A stretch of 58,944 nucleotides of DNA from Candidatus Rokuibacteriota bacterium (GTDB lineage Bacteria; Methylomirabilota; Methylomirabilia; Rokubacteriales; CSP1-6), in NCBI GenBank assembly GCA_003220685.1, contig QHTE01000062.1:77698-136641 (forward strand). The letters are read 5' to 3'. The translations under genes and the position numbers were made by a program. A model generated the notes under the pieces. The model was not told the DNA's origin and ran no database searches. It saw nothing but the letters and a program-made list of their open reading frames with translations. Position 1 is the first letter of the stretch. Every line of letters starts with the position of its first letter. Shown one piece after another: positions 28,541 to 37,275 of this stretch.

Positions 28541-29044
28541 CTACCCGCCGTAGAAGACCTTGTCGCCCAGGTCCTTCATCCACAGGGTCGCGTCGTCGGG
28601 GCGCCCGTCGATCGTCTTGGCGAGACCGACCTCGACCACCTTGCCGACGAAGATCGAGTGATCGCCCATCTCCACCGTCGACTCGAGCGAGCACTCGATG
28701 AAGCCCGGGGTGCTGGCCAGGATCGGCGCGCCGGTCTTGCCCGGGCGGAAGGGCTCGCCCGAGATCGTGTCGCCCTTCTTCTCGGCGGGCTTGAAGAAGG
28801 TGAAGGCCAGCGCCTGCTGCCCCTTGCCCAGGACGTTCAGCGCGAACGCTTTCGTCTCCTTGATCAGGGCGTGGCCGGCGGAGTCGGTCTTGACGCCGAC
28901 CACCACGAGGGGCGGCTCGAACGAGGCCTGGGTGACGAAGTTCACGGTACCCGCGGAGATGCGGCCGTCCTTGTGCGCCGCGGTGAGGACGTAGAGGCCG
29001 TAGGGGATCATCCGGAGCGTGGTTTTCTTGACGTTCGGGTCCAT
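28541..29044 (-). CDS. Flavin reductase-like domain protein
   Basis: This 167-residue protein matches the flavin reductase-like (FMN-binding split barrel) family. PYGLYVLTA near the start and ISAGTVNFVTQASFEPPLVVVGV, followed by FALNVLG, are the usual flavin-contacting strands. Such proteins supply reduced FMN or FAD to two-component monooxygenases. A monooxygenase of that kind lies 600 bp away, so they may form a pair. The ATG follows a GAGGAG site. It diverges from the VOC gene across a 128-bp gap. Confidence 0.88.
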   Translation of the reverse strand: MDPNVKKTTLRMIPYGLYVLTAAHKDGRISAGTVNFVTQASFEPPLVVVGVKTDSAGHALIKETKAFALNVLGKGQQALAFTFFKPAEKKGDTISGEPFRPGKTGAPILASTPGFIECSLESTVEMGDHSIFVGKVVEVGLAKTIDGRPDDATLWMKDLGDKVFYGG

Positions 29045-29106
29045 GGGTTCCTCCTCGCCGCGAGGATACGGCCGATGCGCGCCCTGGTCCAGCGGTGCGG
29101 CCCGCT

Positions 29107-29134
29107 TTGCAGACTTCGGGGTTTCGCGTACCAT
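29107..29134 (+). promoter_or_regulatory. Candidate promoter for VOC-monooxygenase pair
   Basis: TTGCAG at 29107-29112 and TACCAT at 29129-29134 are separated by 16 bases, close to the sigma-70 pattern. They lie 39 bases upstream of the VOC start and in the divergent gap with the flavin reductase gene. The match is moderate and could be chance. Confidence 0.35.
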
Positions 29135-29172
29135 CGGCGTCACGAGGCGCGACCGCACACAGGAGGGTTCCA

Positions 29173-29646
29173 ATGCCGCTGAGTGAGCTCAACCACTACT
29201 TCATCCGGGCGAACGAGCTGGAGAAGACCAAGGATTTCTACTGCGACGTGCTCGGCTTCCAGGTCATGCCGCGGCCGACCTTCCCGTTCCCGGGCTATTG
29301 GCTCGGGGTCAATGGCAAGATCCAGGTGCACATGGGGCCCGACGGCATCGACAATGCCGACATGTACTACCTCGGCACGCCGAAGAACGCGGCCACGGAC
29401 CACGCCGGCGTCGTCGACCACATCGCGTTCCTCGCCACCGAGCCGGGGAGCTTCATCCGGCGCTTCAAGGAGCGCGGGATCGATTTCCAGCCGCGCTCGC
29501 TGCCCGAGTTCGACCTCTACCAGATCTTCATCAAGGACCCCAACGGGCTCACGATCGAGCTCAACTTCTTCGGGATGAAGGACGTGACGGACTGGGGCGG
29601 CGAGAACTACTCGAAGATGCCCCAGGTCGCCAGCATGCGCGCATGA
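29173..29646 (+). CDS. VOC-family (glyoxalase/extradiol dioxygenase fold) protein
   Basis: This 157-residue protein has paired beta-alpha-beta units of the vicinal oxygen chelate fold. Metal ligands are likely H8 in ELNHYFIRANEL, a His in GVVDHIAFLA, and the Glu in GLTIELNFFG near the C-terminus. The exact reaction (lyase, dioxygenase or isomerase) cannot be told. The gene starts at an ATG after AGGAGG, and its stop overlaps the next start as ATGA. Co-translation with a flavin monooxygenase favours a role in aromatic or similar catabolism. Confidence 0.87.
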   Translation: MPLSELNHYFIRANELEKTKDFYCDVLGFQVMPRPTFPFPGYWLGVNGKIQVHMGPDGIDNADMYYLGTPKNAATDHAGVVDHIAFLATEPGSFIRRFKERGIDFQPRSLPEFDLYQIFIKDPNGLTIELNFFGMKDVTDWGGENYSKMPQVASMRA

Positions 29647-30851
29647 CCGGCCCGGCGCGCGCGTCCGCCGGCTTCGCCGACGTCGCCTACGACGAGGCGA
29701 TGCGCCGGGCGCGCGCGCTGGTGCCCGCGCTGCGCGAGCGGGCCGCTCGCGCGGAGGACGGGCGCCAGATGCCAGCCGAGACGCTCGAGGACCTCCACCG
29801 CACCGGCCTGTTCCGCTTCCACCAGCCCCGCCGCTGGGGCGGGATGGAGCTCGCCTTCGTGGCGCTGTTCGACGTGCCCGCCGAGATCGCCCGCGGCTGC
29901 GCCTCGACCGGCTGGAACGTCGCGAACCTCGGCGTCCACCACTGGATGCTCGCGCTCTACGACGAACGCGCCCAGGAAGAGGTGTGGAGCAAGAATCCCG
30001 ACGCACTCATCGCCTCGGGCATCGCCTATCCGCAGGGCAGCGGCCGCCGGGTCGACGGCGGCCTGGTCATCAACGGCTTCTGGAACTTCTCGAGCGGCGT
30101 CGACGCCTCCGACTGGAACATGCTGGCGGTGATGGTGCGTGAGGGCGACCGAGTCGTCGATCACCGGATGTGCCTGGTGCCCCGGAGCGACTACGAGATC
30201 GTCGACGACTGGAACGTGATGGGGATGCGCAGCACGGGGTCCAAGTCGGTGCGCGCGAAGGACCTGTTCGTCCCCGAGTACCGCGCGCTTTCGATGTACC
30301 TGGCGCGCGGCGGCAGCCAGTTCCCCGGGGCACGGGTCAACGCGAATCCCCTCTACCAGGTGCCGCTCGCGGCGCTCGGCTCGCACTGCCTGGCCGGCGC
30401 GGGCGTCGGCAACGCCCAGGCGGCGCTCGAGCTCACGATCGAGGCGATCCGCGAGCGGTCCACCAGCTACACAGCGATGCGCATGCGCGACTTTCCGGCC
30501 GTGCAGCTGCGCGTCGCCCGCGCCGGGGTGATGGTCGACACGGCACGCCTGGTCATCCGCGCCGACTGTCTCGAGGCCGACCGGATCGCCCGCGAGCCTC
30601 GCGTGCCGACGATCGAGGAAAAATTGCGCTTCAAGCGCAACGTCGCCTACGCGATGGAGCTCTGCACCGAGGCGGTTGACACGCTGCACGCGCTGGCCGG
30701 CGCGAACGGCATCTACGACCGCTATCCGATCCAGCGGCTGTTCCGCGATCAGCACACGCTCGCGGCGCACATCGGCTTCAGCTGGGACGCGCAGGGCGGG
30801 CCGTGGGCGCTGGTCGCGCTGGGCGGCGAGTTCAGCTCGCCGGTTATGTAG
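29643..30851 (+). CDS. Acyl-CoA dehydrogenase-fold flavin-dependent monooxygenase (HsaA-like)
   Basis: This 402-residue protein has the acyl-CoA dehydrogenase fold, but its C-terminal half resembles HsaA/HpaB-type hydroxylases rather than dehydrogenases: STGWNVANLGVHHWML near residue 85, GFWNFSSGVDASDW near residue 145, and NGIYDRYPIQRLFRDQHTLAAH near residue 365. These enzymes use reduced flavin from a separate reductase to hydroxylate an aromatic or steroid ring. The nearby flavin reductase gene fits that pair. It follows the VOC gene with a 4-bp overlap. The substrate is unknown. Confidence 0.88.
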   Translation: MTGPARASAGFADVAYDEAMRRARALVPALRERAARAEDGRQMPAETLEDLHRTGLFRFHQPRRWGGMELAFVALFDVPAEIARGCASTGWNVANLGVHHWMLALYDERAQEEVWSKNPDALIASGIAYPQGSGRRVDGGLVINGFWNFSSGVDASDWNMLAVMVREGDRVVDHRMCLVPRSDYEIVDDWNVMGMRSTGSKSVRAKDLFVPEYRALSMYLARGGSQFPGARVNANPLYQVPLAALGSHCLAGAGVGNAQAALELTIEAIRERSTSYTAMRMRDFPAVQLRVARAGVMVDTARLVIRADCLEADRIAREPRVPTIEEKLRFKRNVAYAMELCTEAVDTLHALAGANGIYDRYPIQRLFRDQHTLAAHIGFSWDAQGGPWALVALGGEFSSPVM

Positions 30852-31295
30852 ATCAGAGAGGGGCGAGGCGCCCCCTCCGATACCTCCCCGGTTCGCGGCG
30901 CGCCCGGACTGTCCCGTTGCCTCTCGCGCGCTCCCGTTCGCAGGCGCCGGCCATCGATGCGAGGTGATGTGATCGCGCACCGCTCTGGCGATGAACTCGG
31001 GATGGCTCAGCGGCGACAGGTGGCGTCTCGCCGAATCCTCGCCGTAGCGGCGGATGAAGGCCTGCCGCGTCTCCTCCATCGGGAGCGGCGGCGCGCCGAC
31101 GTCGACGCCGAACATCGTCGTGAACCATTTGTCCTCGCTCGTGCACTGGTGAACCATGTGCTCGCGGAACGTCCGGTCGCGCGCGAGGTTCGGATGCGGC
31201 CGGATGTCGAGGTCCGCGTCGTCGAACATCGACCACACCGACAGCGTCTTGAGGCGCTCGCTCGCGTAGGTGTCGACGAGGAACGCGTACTCCAT
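30852..31295 (-). pseudogene. DinB-family N-terminal fragment
   Basis: From the ATG at 31295 the first 95 residues match a DinB-like protein: YAFLVDTYASERLKTLSVW, then RDRTFREHMVHQCTSEDKWF, and PPLPMEETRQAFIRRYGEDS. After about 31010 the similarity ends and the frame runs on without a stop into antisense of the monooxygenase. The usual C-terminal His motif helix is missing. The start overlaps the upstream stop (TGATG), so the fragment was once part of this operon. It is most likely a deletion remnant. Confidence 0.6.
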
Positions 31296-32275
31296 CAGCG
31301 GGTCGCGGCGGTGGCGGCGTCCATGACCGTGTCCGGTGTGTCCGGATCGATCGAGCAATCGGGCCCCAGCAGGAGGAAGCGGCCGCCCATCTCGGCGATG
31401 GCGCGGCGTCCGCGGGCGTCGACCTCGGCCGGCGGCAAACCTTTCATCACGGGCTTGGCGGGCAAACCGCCGATCACCGCGCGGCCGGTGCGCTTGTGCG
31501 CGTCCGTCAGCGAGGGATTGCCCGGCACCGTGGCCCAGCTCAGCGCGGCCATCGGATAGTCGGCGAACTCGTCGAAGAGGATCTCCGCCCCGCAAACGTG
31601 GAGGACGTTGAACGGCGCGGGCTGGGTCTGGCCCAGAATGCGCAGATCGTGCGGCCGCTGGAAGCGACGGCACTCGGCCGGGGTCGAGAGCTCGCGCGTG
31701 GCCATGTTGGTGGCGTAAAAGAGACCGTCGGCGCCCTCGGCCACGGCGGCGCGCGCGTACGCCGCCAAGGTCTCGGCCATCGCGCCCAGCGCGTGATCCA
31801 CCGCCGCGGGATCCGAGCGCATCAGCGACACCGCCATGGCGCGACCACCGGCGAGCAGGAAGGGCAGGACCATCAGCGGCGAGAACACCGTCCAGATGAT
31901 GGGCGTGTCGGGCCCGACCGCCTTGCGGATGGCATGCAGCGTCTGGAGCTGCTCGCCGAGCGCGCCGGTCCGCGCGTCGGCCGGCTCGAGCCGCCGCAGA
32001 TCGTCCGCCGTCGCCAACGGCGCCCGGGCCACTGTGTACGGCGTCGCGCGCTCGCGCGAGGGGGCATAGCGAAGCCCCCACATCTCGGCGAAGCACTGGG
32101 CGCGGCTCTGCGGCTTGAGGAAGTCCCAGTCGAAGCGACGCGCCAATCGCAGAGTCTCCGCGGTGAGCGTCTCGGCCGAGTTCTCGGTCGCGAAGTTGTG
32201 GAGCCAGAGGCTCACGGGCACGCGGTCCACCGGATCGCCGCGCACGGCCGCCATCACGCGCTCGCGCTTGGTCAT
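31295..32275 (-). CDS. Uroporphyrinogen decarboxylase-family protein
   Basis: This 326-residue protein has the URO-D TIM-barrel fold: the N-terminal RERVMAAVRGDPVDRVPVSLWLH, the WTVFSPLMV strand in the middle, and the GGRFLLLGPDC stretch near the end. The PVDRVPVSLW start and the general pattern put it with the corrinoid-methyltransferase-like branch rather than true haem biosynthesis HemE. No corrinoid protein lies next to it. It diverges from the MBL gene across an 81-bp gap. Confidence 0.82.
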   Translation of the reverse strand: MTKRERVMAAVRGDPVDRVPVSLWLHNFATENSAETLTAETLRLARRFDWDFLKPQSRAQCFAEMWGLRYAPSRERATPYTVARAPLATADDLRRLEPADARTGALGEQLQTLHAIRKAVGPDTPIIWTVFSPLMVLPFLLAGGRAMAVSLMRSDPAAVDHALGAMAETLAAYARAAVAEGADGLFYATNMATRELSTPAECRRFQRPHDLRILGQTQPAPFNVLHVCGAEILFDEFADYPMAALSWATVPGNPSLTDAHKRTGRAVIGGLPAKPVMKGLPPAEVDARGRRAIAEMGGRFLLLGPDCSIDPDTPDTVMDAATAATR

Positions 32276-32356
32276 GTCAATACTCCCGACACGGTGAAAG
32301 GATCGGATTCACGCGGCCGATCATAGTACAGTTGCGGGCCAGGAGGGCGATCCGCC

Positions 32357-33112
32357 ATGTACGAAGTCTTGGCGCTGAAGTACGGGGAGCGGGACACGAC
32401 GAAGTGCCAGTTCTTCTACCGCGAGTCCTCGCACGACAAGCTCACGCTCGACTACTTCGTGTGGCTGATCCTCGGCGGCCCCCACCCGCTCCTGGTGGAC
32501 ACCGGCTTTCGCGACGATGACGCGCGGGCCCGCGGCATCCGCAACTACGTGAGCCCGGCGGCGATGGTCGAGCGCGCGGGCGTGAATCCCGGCGACATCC
32601 CGATCTCGCTGATCACCCACCTGCACTACGACCACTGGGCCGGTCACAGCCTTTTCCCCAACGCGGAGTTCTGGATCCAGGGTGAAGAAGTCGCGTTCTG
32701 GACGGGACCGTTCGGCCGGCTGCCGGCCTTCCGCGGCTCCGCCAACGTCGAGGCGCTGGCGCACCTGACCACGTTGAACTACGGCAACAAGATCCGGATC
32801 GTCGAGGGCGACCACGAGGTGTGGCCGGGCCTTCGCGTCCACAAGGTCGGGGGCCACACGGCGGGGCTCCAGATCGTCAGCGTCGAGACCCGGCGCGGCA
32901 CGGTCGTGCTCACCTCGGACGCCTCGCACTTCTACCACAACGTCGAGACGCGGCAGCCCGTGCAGATCATCACGAGCCTGCCCCAGATGCTCACGGCCTT
33001 CGACACGATCGACCGGCTCGCCGGCGCTACGAAGCTGGTCGTGGCCGGCCACGATCCGCAAGTCGCCGAGCGCTTCAAGCCGGTCGAGCCCGGGATCATC
33101 AAGATCGCGTGA
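32357..33112 (+). CDS. MBL-fold hydrolase, N-acyl-homoserine lactonase-like
   Basis: This 251-residue protein has the metallo-beta-lactamase HxHxDH motif in THLHYDHWAGH near residue 92. Further metal ligands are VGGHTAGLQI near residue 170, DASH near residue 192, and AGHDP near residue 235. The arrangement resembles AiiA/AttM lactonases, but many such proteins open other lactones. There is no signal peptide. A GGAGGGCG site precedes the ATG. Its stop codon is directly next to the stop of the convergent substrate-binding protein gene. An intact MBL gene here contrasts with the broken one at 20.1 kb. Confidence 0.9.
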   Translation: MYEVLALKYGERDTTKCQFFYRESSHDKLTLDYFVWLILGGPHPLLVDTGFRDDDARARGIRNYVSPAAMVERAGVNPGDIPISLITHLHYDHWAGHSLFPNAEFWIQGEEVAFWTGPFGRLPAFRGSANVEALAHLTTLNYGNKIRIVEGDHEVWPGLRVHKVGGHTAGLQIVSVETRRGTVVLTSDASHFYHNVETRQPVQIITSLPQMLTAFDTIDRLAGATKLVVAGHDPQVAERFKPVEPGIIKIA

Positions 33113-34141
33113 CTACTGATAGATCTCGCTGAACCGCGCCTTGATGGCCTTCGCGGCCTTCTCGATCTGCTCGTAGTCGACCGGGATCAGCTTGATCTGC
33201 GCGATCGGCGGATTGCCGGGAGGGGGCTCGACGTCGGATCGGCCGGCGTAGATCCCCTCGCCCGGCAGGAGCTTTTGCACCGCGTCGCCGATCATGAACG
33301 CGGCGAGCGCCTTGGCCGCGTTCGGATGCGGCGCGCCCTTGATCACGACCGTCGGCGCGCCGATCGCGAAGGCACCGTCGGTCGGCCAGATGGTCTCGAT
33401 CTTGTGGCCGGCCCTGCGATCGAGCCACGCGAACTGGTCGCCGCCCTCGGCCGCGATCAGCCGCTCGCCGCGGGTGAGCGTCTCCGAGACCTGCTGGTGG
33501 CTCTGGACGATCATGATCTCGTTGGCGCGCAGCTTCTGGTAGAAGCCCCAGCCGTACTTCCGCGAGAGCGTCCCGATCACCATCAGCTGGATCGCCGTGT
33601 ACGACGGGTCCGGCATGACCAGGAGCCCCTTGTACTTGGGATCGGTCAGATCGGTCCAGTTGCGCGGCAGCGGCACGCCCTTGTCGGTGCGGGCGATGAT
33701 GCCGACCAGGTTCACGCGTTGGGCGACGTGATAGCCCTTCGGGTCCTTCACCTCGTCGCGGACCTTGTCGAAGTGGCGCGGACGGAAGGGCACGACCAGA
33801 TCGCGCTTGATCAGGGTGAGGACCTCGGCCGGATCGGAGATCGTCATCACGTCGGCAATCACCCGTCGGGCGTCGATCTCCTGCATGAAGCGGCGCAGCA
33901 CCGCCGAGCCGCCGGAGCGGAAGAGCTCCACCTTGATCCCGGTCTCGGTCTGGAACATGGTGGCGATCTTCTGCGCCGTGTTGACCGGCGTCGACGTGTA
34001 CCAGGTCACCGCGGCCTCGCGCTTCGCGGCCGCCATGTCGACCGGATCCGGCGTGAACGGTTTGGTCTGGGCGGCCGCCCGCGCCGCGAGCGTGACGAGC
34101 GATCCCAGTACGAAGCATGCGATGACGAGCGCTCGGCTCAC
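33113..34141 (-). CDS. ABC transporter extracellular substrate-binding protein, iron(III)/Fbp-type
   Basis: This 342-residue protein has a signal peptide (MSRALVIACFVLGSLVTLAARAAAQ) and the two-lobe periplasmic binding fold of the FbpA/AfuA-like group: AAVTWYTSTPV near residue 43, FRSGGSAVLRRF near residue 75, and WTDLTDPKYKGLLVMPDPS near residue 165. Typical ligands are ferric iron, thiamine, phosphonate or small organic acids. No permease or ATPase is adjacent, and the FbpB-type permease at 42.5-44.3 kb is the nearest candidate partner. It diverges from the alcohol dehydrogenase gene across a 49-bp gap. Confidence 0.88.
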   Translation of the reverse strand: MSRALVIACFVLGSLVTLAARAAAQTKPFTPDPVDMAAAKREAAVTWYTSTPVNTAQKIATMFQTETGIKVELFRSGGSAVLRRFMQEIDARRVIADVMTISDPAEVLTLIKRDLVVPFRPRHFDKVRDEVKDPKGYHVAQRVNLVGIIARTDKGVPLPRNWTDLTDPKYKGLLVMPDPSYTAIQLMVIGTLSRKYGWGFYQKLRANEIMIVQSHQQVSETLTRGERLIAAEGGDQFAWLDRRAGHKIETIWPTDGAFAIGAPTVVIKGAPHPNAAKALAAFMIGDAVQKLLPGEGIYAGRSDVEPPPGNPPIAQIKLIPVDYEQIEKAAKAIKARFSEIYQ

Positions 34142-34190
34142 TCGATCCTCCCTCAGGGGGTGTCGTTCTCTGGAGAAGAGATGCTAACGT

Positions 34191-35255
34191 ATGCCGATGC
34201 CGTCCACCATGAAAGCCGCGATTCTCCACGGCGCCGACGACCTGCGCGTCCAGGCCTGGGCCCGGCCCGAGCCGGGCCCGGGCGAGGTGCTCTTGAAGGT
34301 CGAGGTCGCCTCGATCTGCGGCACGGACGTGAAGGTGCTGCACCGCACGCTCCAGGGCCAGCCGGGCGGCCAGTTCGTGATGGGCCACGAGTACGCCGGG
34401 ACGGTCGCGGCGCTCGGGCCCAGCGTCGACGAGTTCCGAGTCGGCGACCGCGTCGCCGTCGAGGTGCACAAGGGCTGCGACCGGTGCGAGAACTGCATCA
34501 AGGGCTGGTACACGTCCTGCCTCAACTACGGCGACGTCTCCAAGGGCCACCGCGCCAAGGGCCTCACCTGCGACGGTGGGTTCGCCGAGTACGCCGTGAA
34601 CCACATCAACACGCTCTACAAGCTGCCCGAGAACCTTTCGTTCGAGCAGGCGTGCATGGTGACGACGGCGGCCTCGCCGCTCTGGGCGATCGACCTGATG
34701 GGCGGCTACGTCGCCGGCGAGACCGTGCTCGTTCAGGGCCCGGGGCCGATCGGGCTCATCGCGGTCCAGCTCTGCAGGGCGCTCGGCGCCGCGCGCGTCA
34801 TCCTGACCGGCACGCGCGACTCGCGGCTCGCGATCGGCGCGAAGCTCGGCGCCGACCACACGATCAACGTGCGCAGCGAGAACCTCCGCGATCGCGTGCA
34901 CGAGATCACGGGCGGCCGGGGCGCCGACTGCGTCCTGGAGTGCGCCGGGGGCCCGACCTCGATGCAGGAGGCGCTCGAGAACGTCAAGCGCGGAGGGCGG
35001 ATCGGCGTGGTCGCGTGGTACGCGGGCCCGGTCGAGGTCGACATGAACCTGGCCGTGCGCTCGAACGTGCGCATCTACGCGGCGCGCGGCGAGGGCGGCA
35101 TGAGCTGCGGCCGCTCGCTCGAGCTGATGAGCCAGGGCAAGATCCTGGCCGATCCGATCATTACGCACCACTTCGCGCTCGACCGGATCCACGACGCGTT
35201 CCACACCTACACCGAGCGGATCGGGAACGCCCTCAAGGTCGTGATCCACGTCTAG
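34191..35255 (+). CDS. Zinc-dependent alcohol/threonine dehydrogenase-family protein
   Basis: This 354-residue medium-chain dehydrogenase has the catalytic-zinc residues CGTD and GHEYAG, four structural-zinc cysteines in CDRCENCIKGWYTSC, and the Rossmann motif GPGPIG near residue 185. It resembles sorbitol/threonine dehydrogenases. The substrate is unknown. Several ATGs lie within the first seven codons, and 34191 or 34209 could be the true start. Upstream is a short divergent region with the substrate-binding protein gene. Confidence 0.9.
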   Translation: MPMPSTMKAAILHGADDLRVQAWARPEPGPGEVLLKVEVASICGTDVKVLHRTLQGQPGGQFVMGHEYAGTVAALGPSVDEFRVGDRVAVEVHKGCDRCENCIKGWYTSCLNYGDVSKGHRAKGLTCDGGFAEYAVNHINTLYKLPENLSFEQACMVTTAASPLWAIDLMGGYVAGETVLVQGPGPIGLIAVQLCRALGAARVILTGTRDSRLAIGAKLGADHTINVRSENLRDRVHEITGGRGADCVLECAGGPTSMQEALENVKRGGRIGVVAWYAGPVEVDMNLAVRSNVRIYAARGEGGMSCGRSLELMSQGKILADPIITHHFALDRIHDAFHTYTERIGNALKVVIHV

Positions 35256-35317
35256 CCCTCGCGCGGAATCTCTTCCGTAGTTCGGCCCGTCCCTCATATC
35301 ATCGTGGAGGGACCGCC

Positions 35318-36172
35318 ATGCGGATCTACAACGTCGTCGGTTACACGCTGCTGATCCTGCACGCGCTGGTCTCGGCGTTCCTGGCGCCGCCCCACCTGGG
35401 TCCCGGCGGCGGCCTCGTCGTCGGCGTGCTGTACCTCCTGTTCATCTGGCTCGTCGCGGGCCTCTATCTCCCGGAGATCCTGCACATGGGCATCGCCCAC
35501 CGGGCGCTCGAGTTCAAGGGCTGGTTCGTCAAGTCGACCACGCTGCTCTGCAACGCGGTCGCGATCTACGTCAACCCCCGGTCGTGGGTGAATCGCCACC
35601 GCCATCACCACGCCTTCTCCGACCACGACGGCGACCCCAACAAGCTCGGCGCCGACGGCTTCTGGAAGACGCTCTCCTTGTGCCTGTTCCCCTACAAGTG
35701 CCAGTTCGATCTCGCCCGAGATTCGATCTTCGAGACCTGGCCGATGCGTCTGGCCTCGAGCCCAGGCTTCGCCGTCGCGGCCCAGGCGAGCAGCTACGCG
35801 TTCGTGTGGGCGCTCGTGTCGGACTGGGTGTACGCGCTAGCCCTGTGGTTCAGTGTCCGGCTCGTCGGTCTGTGGACGAACATGATGCAGAATTACTGGA
35901 CGCACGATCGGCGATTCGGCGCCCGGCGCTACGACGACGACGACAACGCCATGAACATCGGCGACTGGCTACCGGTGACGGCCACGTTCAGCGCCTGCCT
36001 GCAGAACAACCATCACCACTATCCGCAGTTCCTGCGGCTGAGCCACGCGGCAGACGAATACGACTTCGGGTTCCAGGTGGCGCGGCTCATGAAGAGCCTG
36101 GGGCTGGTGAGGGCGTCGAACACCGGCGGGCGTCTCCCGGCGGGTCTCGATCTGAAGGAACTCGGCTTCTAG
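35318..36172 (+). CDS. Membrane fatty-acid desaturase-like protein
   Basis: This 284-residue integral membrane protein has four to five hydrophobic segments and three His clusters typical of acyl desaturases: HMGIAHR near residue 53, HRHHHAFSDHDGDP near residue 93, and QNNHHHYP near residue 230. Such enzymes use a di-iron centre to insert a double bond into an acyl chain. The first His cluster is slightly shorter than usual. The gene is alone on its strand here. Confidence 0.88.
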   Translation: MRIYNVVGYTLLILHALVSAFLAPPHLGPGGGLVVGVLYLLFIWLVAGLYLPEILHMGIAHRALEFKGWFVKSTTLLCNAVAIYVNPRSWVNRHRHHHAFSDHDGDPNKLGADGFWKTLSLCLFPYKCQFDLARDSIFETWPMRLASSPGFAVAAQASSYAFVWALVSDWVYALALWFSVRLVGLWTNMMQNYWTHDRRFGARRYDDDDNAMNIGDWLPVTATFSACLQNNHHHYPQFLRLSHAADEYDFGFQVARLMKSLGLVRASNTGGRLPAGLDLKELGF

Positions 36173-36303
36173 GCCGCCGTGAGGGTCGTCGCCACCTCGC
36201 CATTCCATGGTCGATCGTCAATCTGGTCCGTTCCGAGCGGGACAGACCGGACTCGGACACGATCGAGCAACCCGAGAAGCGCCAGTGAGAGACAGACGAC
36301 CCG

Positions 36304-37269
36304 TCAGATCGCCAGCGTCGACTCCCAGAACATTTCCTCGACCGTGAGCCGGCGCGGCGCCAGGCCCTGCCGGTAGGTATAGCCCGCGAGAGTCTCCAGC
36401 GTCTTCCGGTTCCTCGCGACGCCGTACGGAAACGGATCGTCTCCCATCAGCGCGCGCGTTTCCTCGGCCTCCGCGACGAGCCAGGGCAGGCTCGCCGGCA
36501 AGGCCGCCGTGAACTGCAGGCGCTCGTACGCCAGGCGCTTGGCCTCGACGAAGGCATCGTAGAGGCTCCGCGGCAGCCACGGATGCCGACGCGCCAGCTC
36601 TTCTCTGAGGACCAGGGTGTGCATGATCGGGAAGATTCCGGTCTTCTCGAAGTAGGCGCGCTCGACGCGGCGGAAGTCCGGAAAGAGGCGCGTCACGCGC
36701 TCGCCGTAGGCCGCGGGCCGGCGGGCGCCCATGTAGGCGTCGAGCTCGCCGGCCGCGACCATGTCCCCGAGATTGCGTCCGGCTGGAACCCACTGGTGCG
36801 GCACGTCGGGCGGCAAGGTCACGTCGACTTCCTTGACCTTCGACCCCTCGCCGCCCTCGAACCAGCGCATGTCCTTCGGCGCGACGCCGTACTCCTCCTC
36901 GAGCATCCCGCGGATCCACACCGCCGCCGTCATGTGGTACTTGGGCACGCCCATCCGCTTGCCGACCAGTTCGCGCGGCTCCTTGATCCCGGCGTGCGTG
37001 CCGACGAAGACCGACGCGTGGCGAAAGCTGAACGACGGAAACACCGGAATCGCCACGAGCGGCTCGCCGCGGCCGCGGAGCACCGTGTAGGTCGACAGCG
37101 ACAGCTCGGAGACGTCGAACTCGCGGAACCGCGCCATCCGATAGAACATCTCCTCCGGCGCGAGCGTGATCACGTTCAGCTCGACGCCGTCGGGCTTGAC
37201 CTCGCCGGTCCTGATCGCGCGCGTGCGGTCGTAGTCGCCGCACGCCAGAGTGAGCGCGAGTCTGGACAA
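36304..37269 (-). CDS. 4,5-dihydroxyphthalate decarboxylase-like protein
   Basis: This 321-residue protein has a periplasmic-binding-protein-type fold but no signal peptide, as in cytosolic 4,5-dihydroxyphthalate decarboxylase. Typical segments are LTLACGDYDRTRAI at the start, APEEMFYRMARFREFDVSELSLS near residue 40, and RHASVFVGTHAGIKEPREL near residue 85. The enzyme would remove CO2 from an aromatic dicarboxylate, but other decarboxylations are possible. It is downstream of an amidohydrolase gene and 6 bp from its stop, so the two form an operon. Confidence 0.85.
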   Translation of the reverse strand: MSRLALTLACGDYDRTRAIRTGEVKPDGVELNVITLAPEEMFYRMARFREFDVSELSLSTYTVLRGRGEPLVAIPVFPSFSFRHASVFVGTHAGIKEPRELVGKRMGVPKYHMTAAVWIRGMLEEEYGVAPKDMRWFEGGEGSKVKEVDVTLPPDVPHQWVPAGRNLGDMVAAGELDAYMGARRPAAYGERVTRLFPDFRRVERAYFEKTGIFPIMHTLVLREELARRHPWLPRSLYDAFVEAKRLAYERLQFTAALPASLPWLVAEAEETRALMGDDPFPYGVARNRKTLETLAGYTYRQGLAPRRLTVEEMFWESTLAI

Positions 37270-37275
37270 CGTGGG

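Noticed and set aside
29607..31295. DinB frame continuing leftward through the monooxygenase gene
   Set aside because: Similarity ends near 31010, and the rest is antisense to a well-supported gene.
33099..35297. 732-codon minus-strand frame over the alcohol dehydrogenase
   Set aside because: Only one shorter frame there (substrate-binding protein) has family sequence, and the remainder is a shadow of the dehydrogenase.
36304..37269. Secreted substrate-binding protein
   Set aside because: There is no signal peptide and the motifs fit the cytosolic 4,5-dihydroxyphthalate decarboxylase group.
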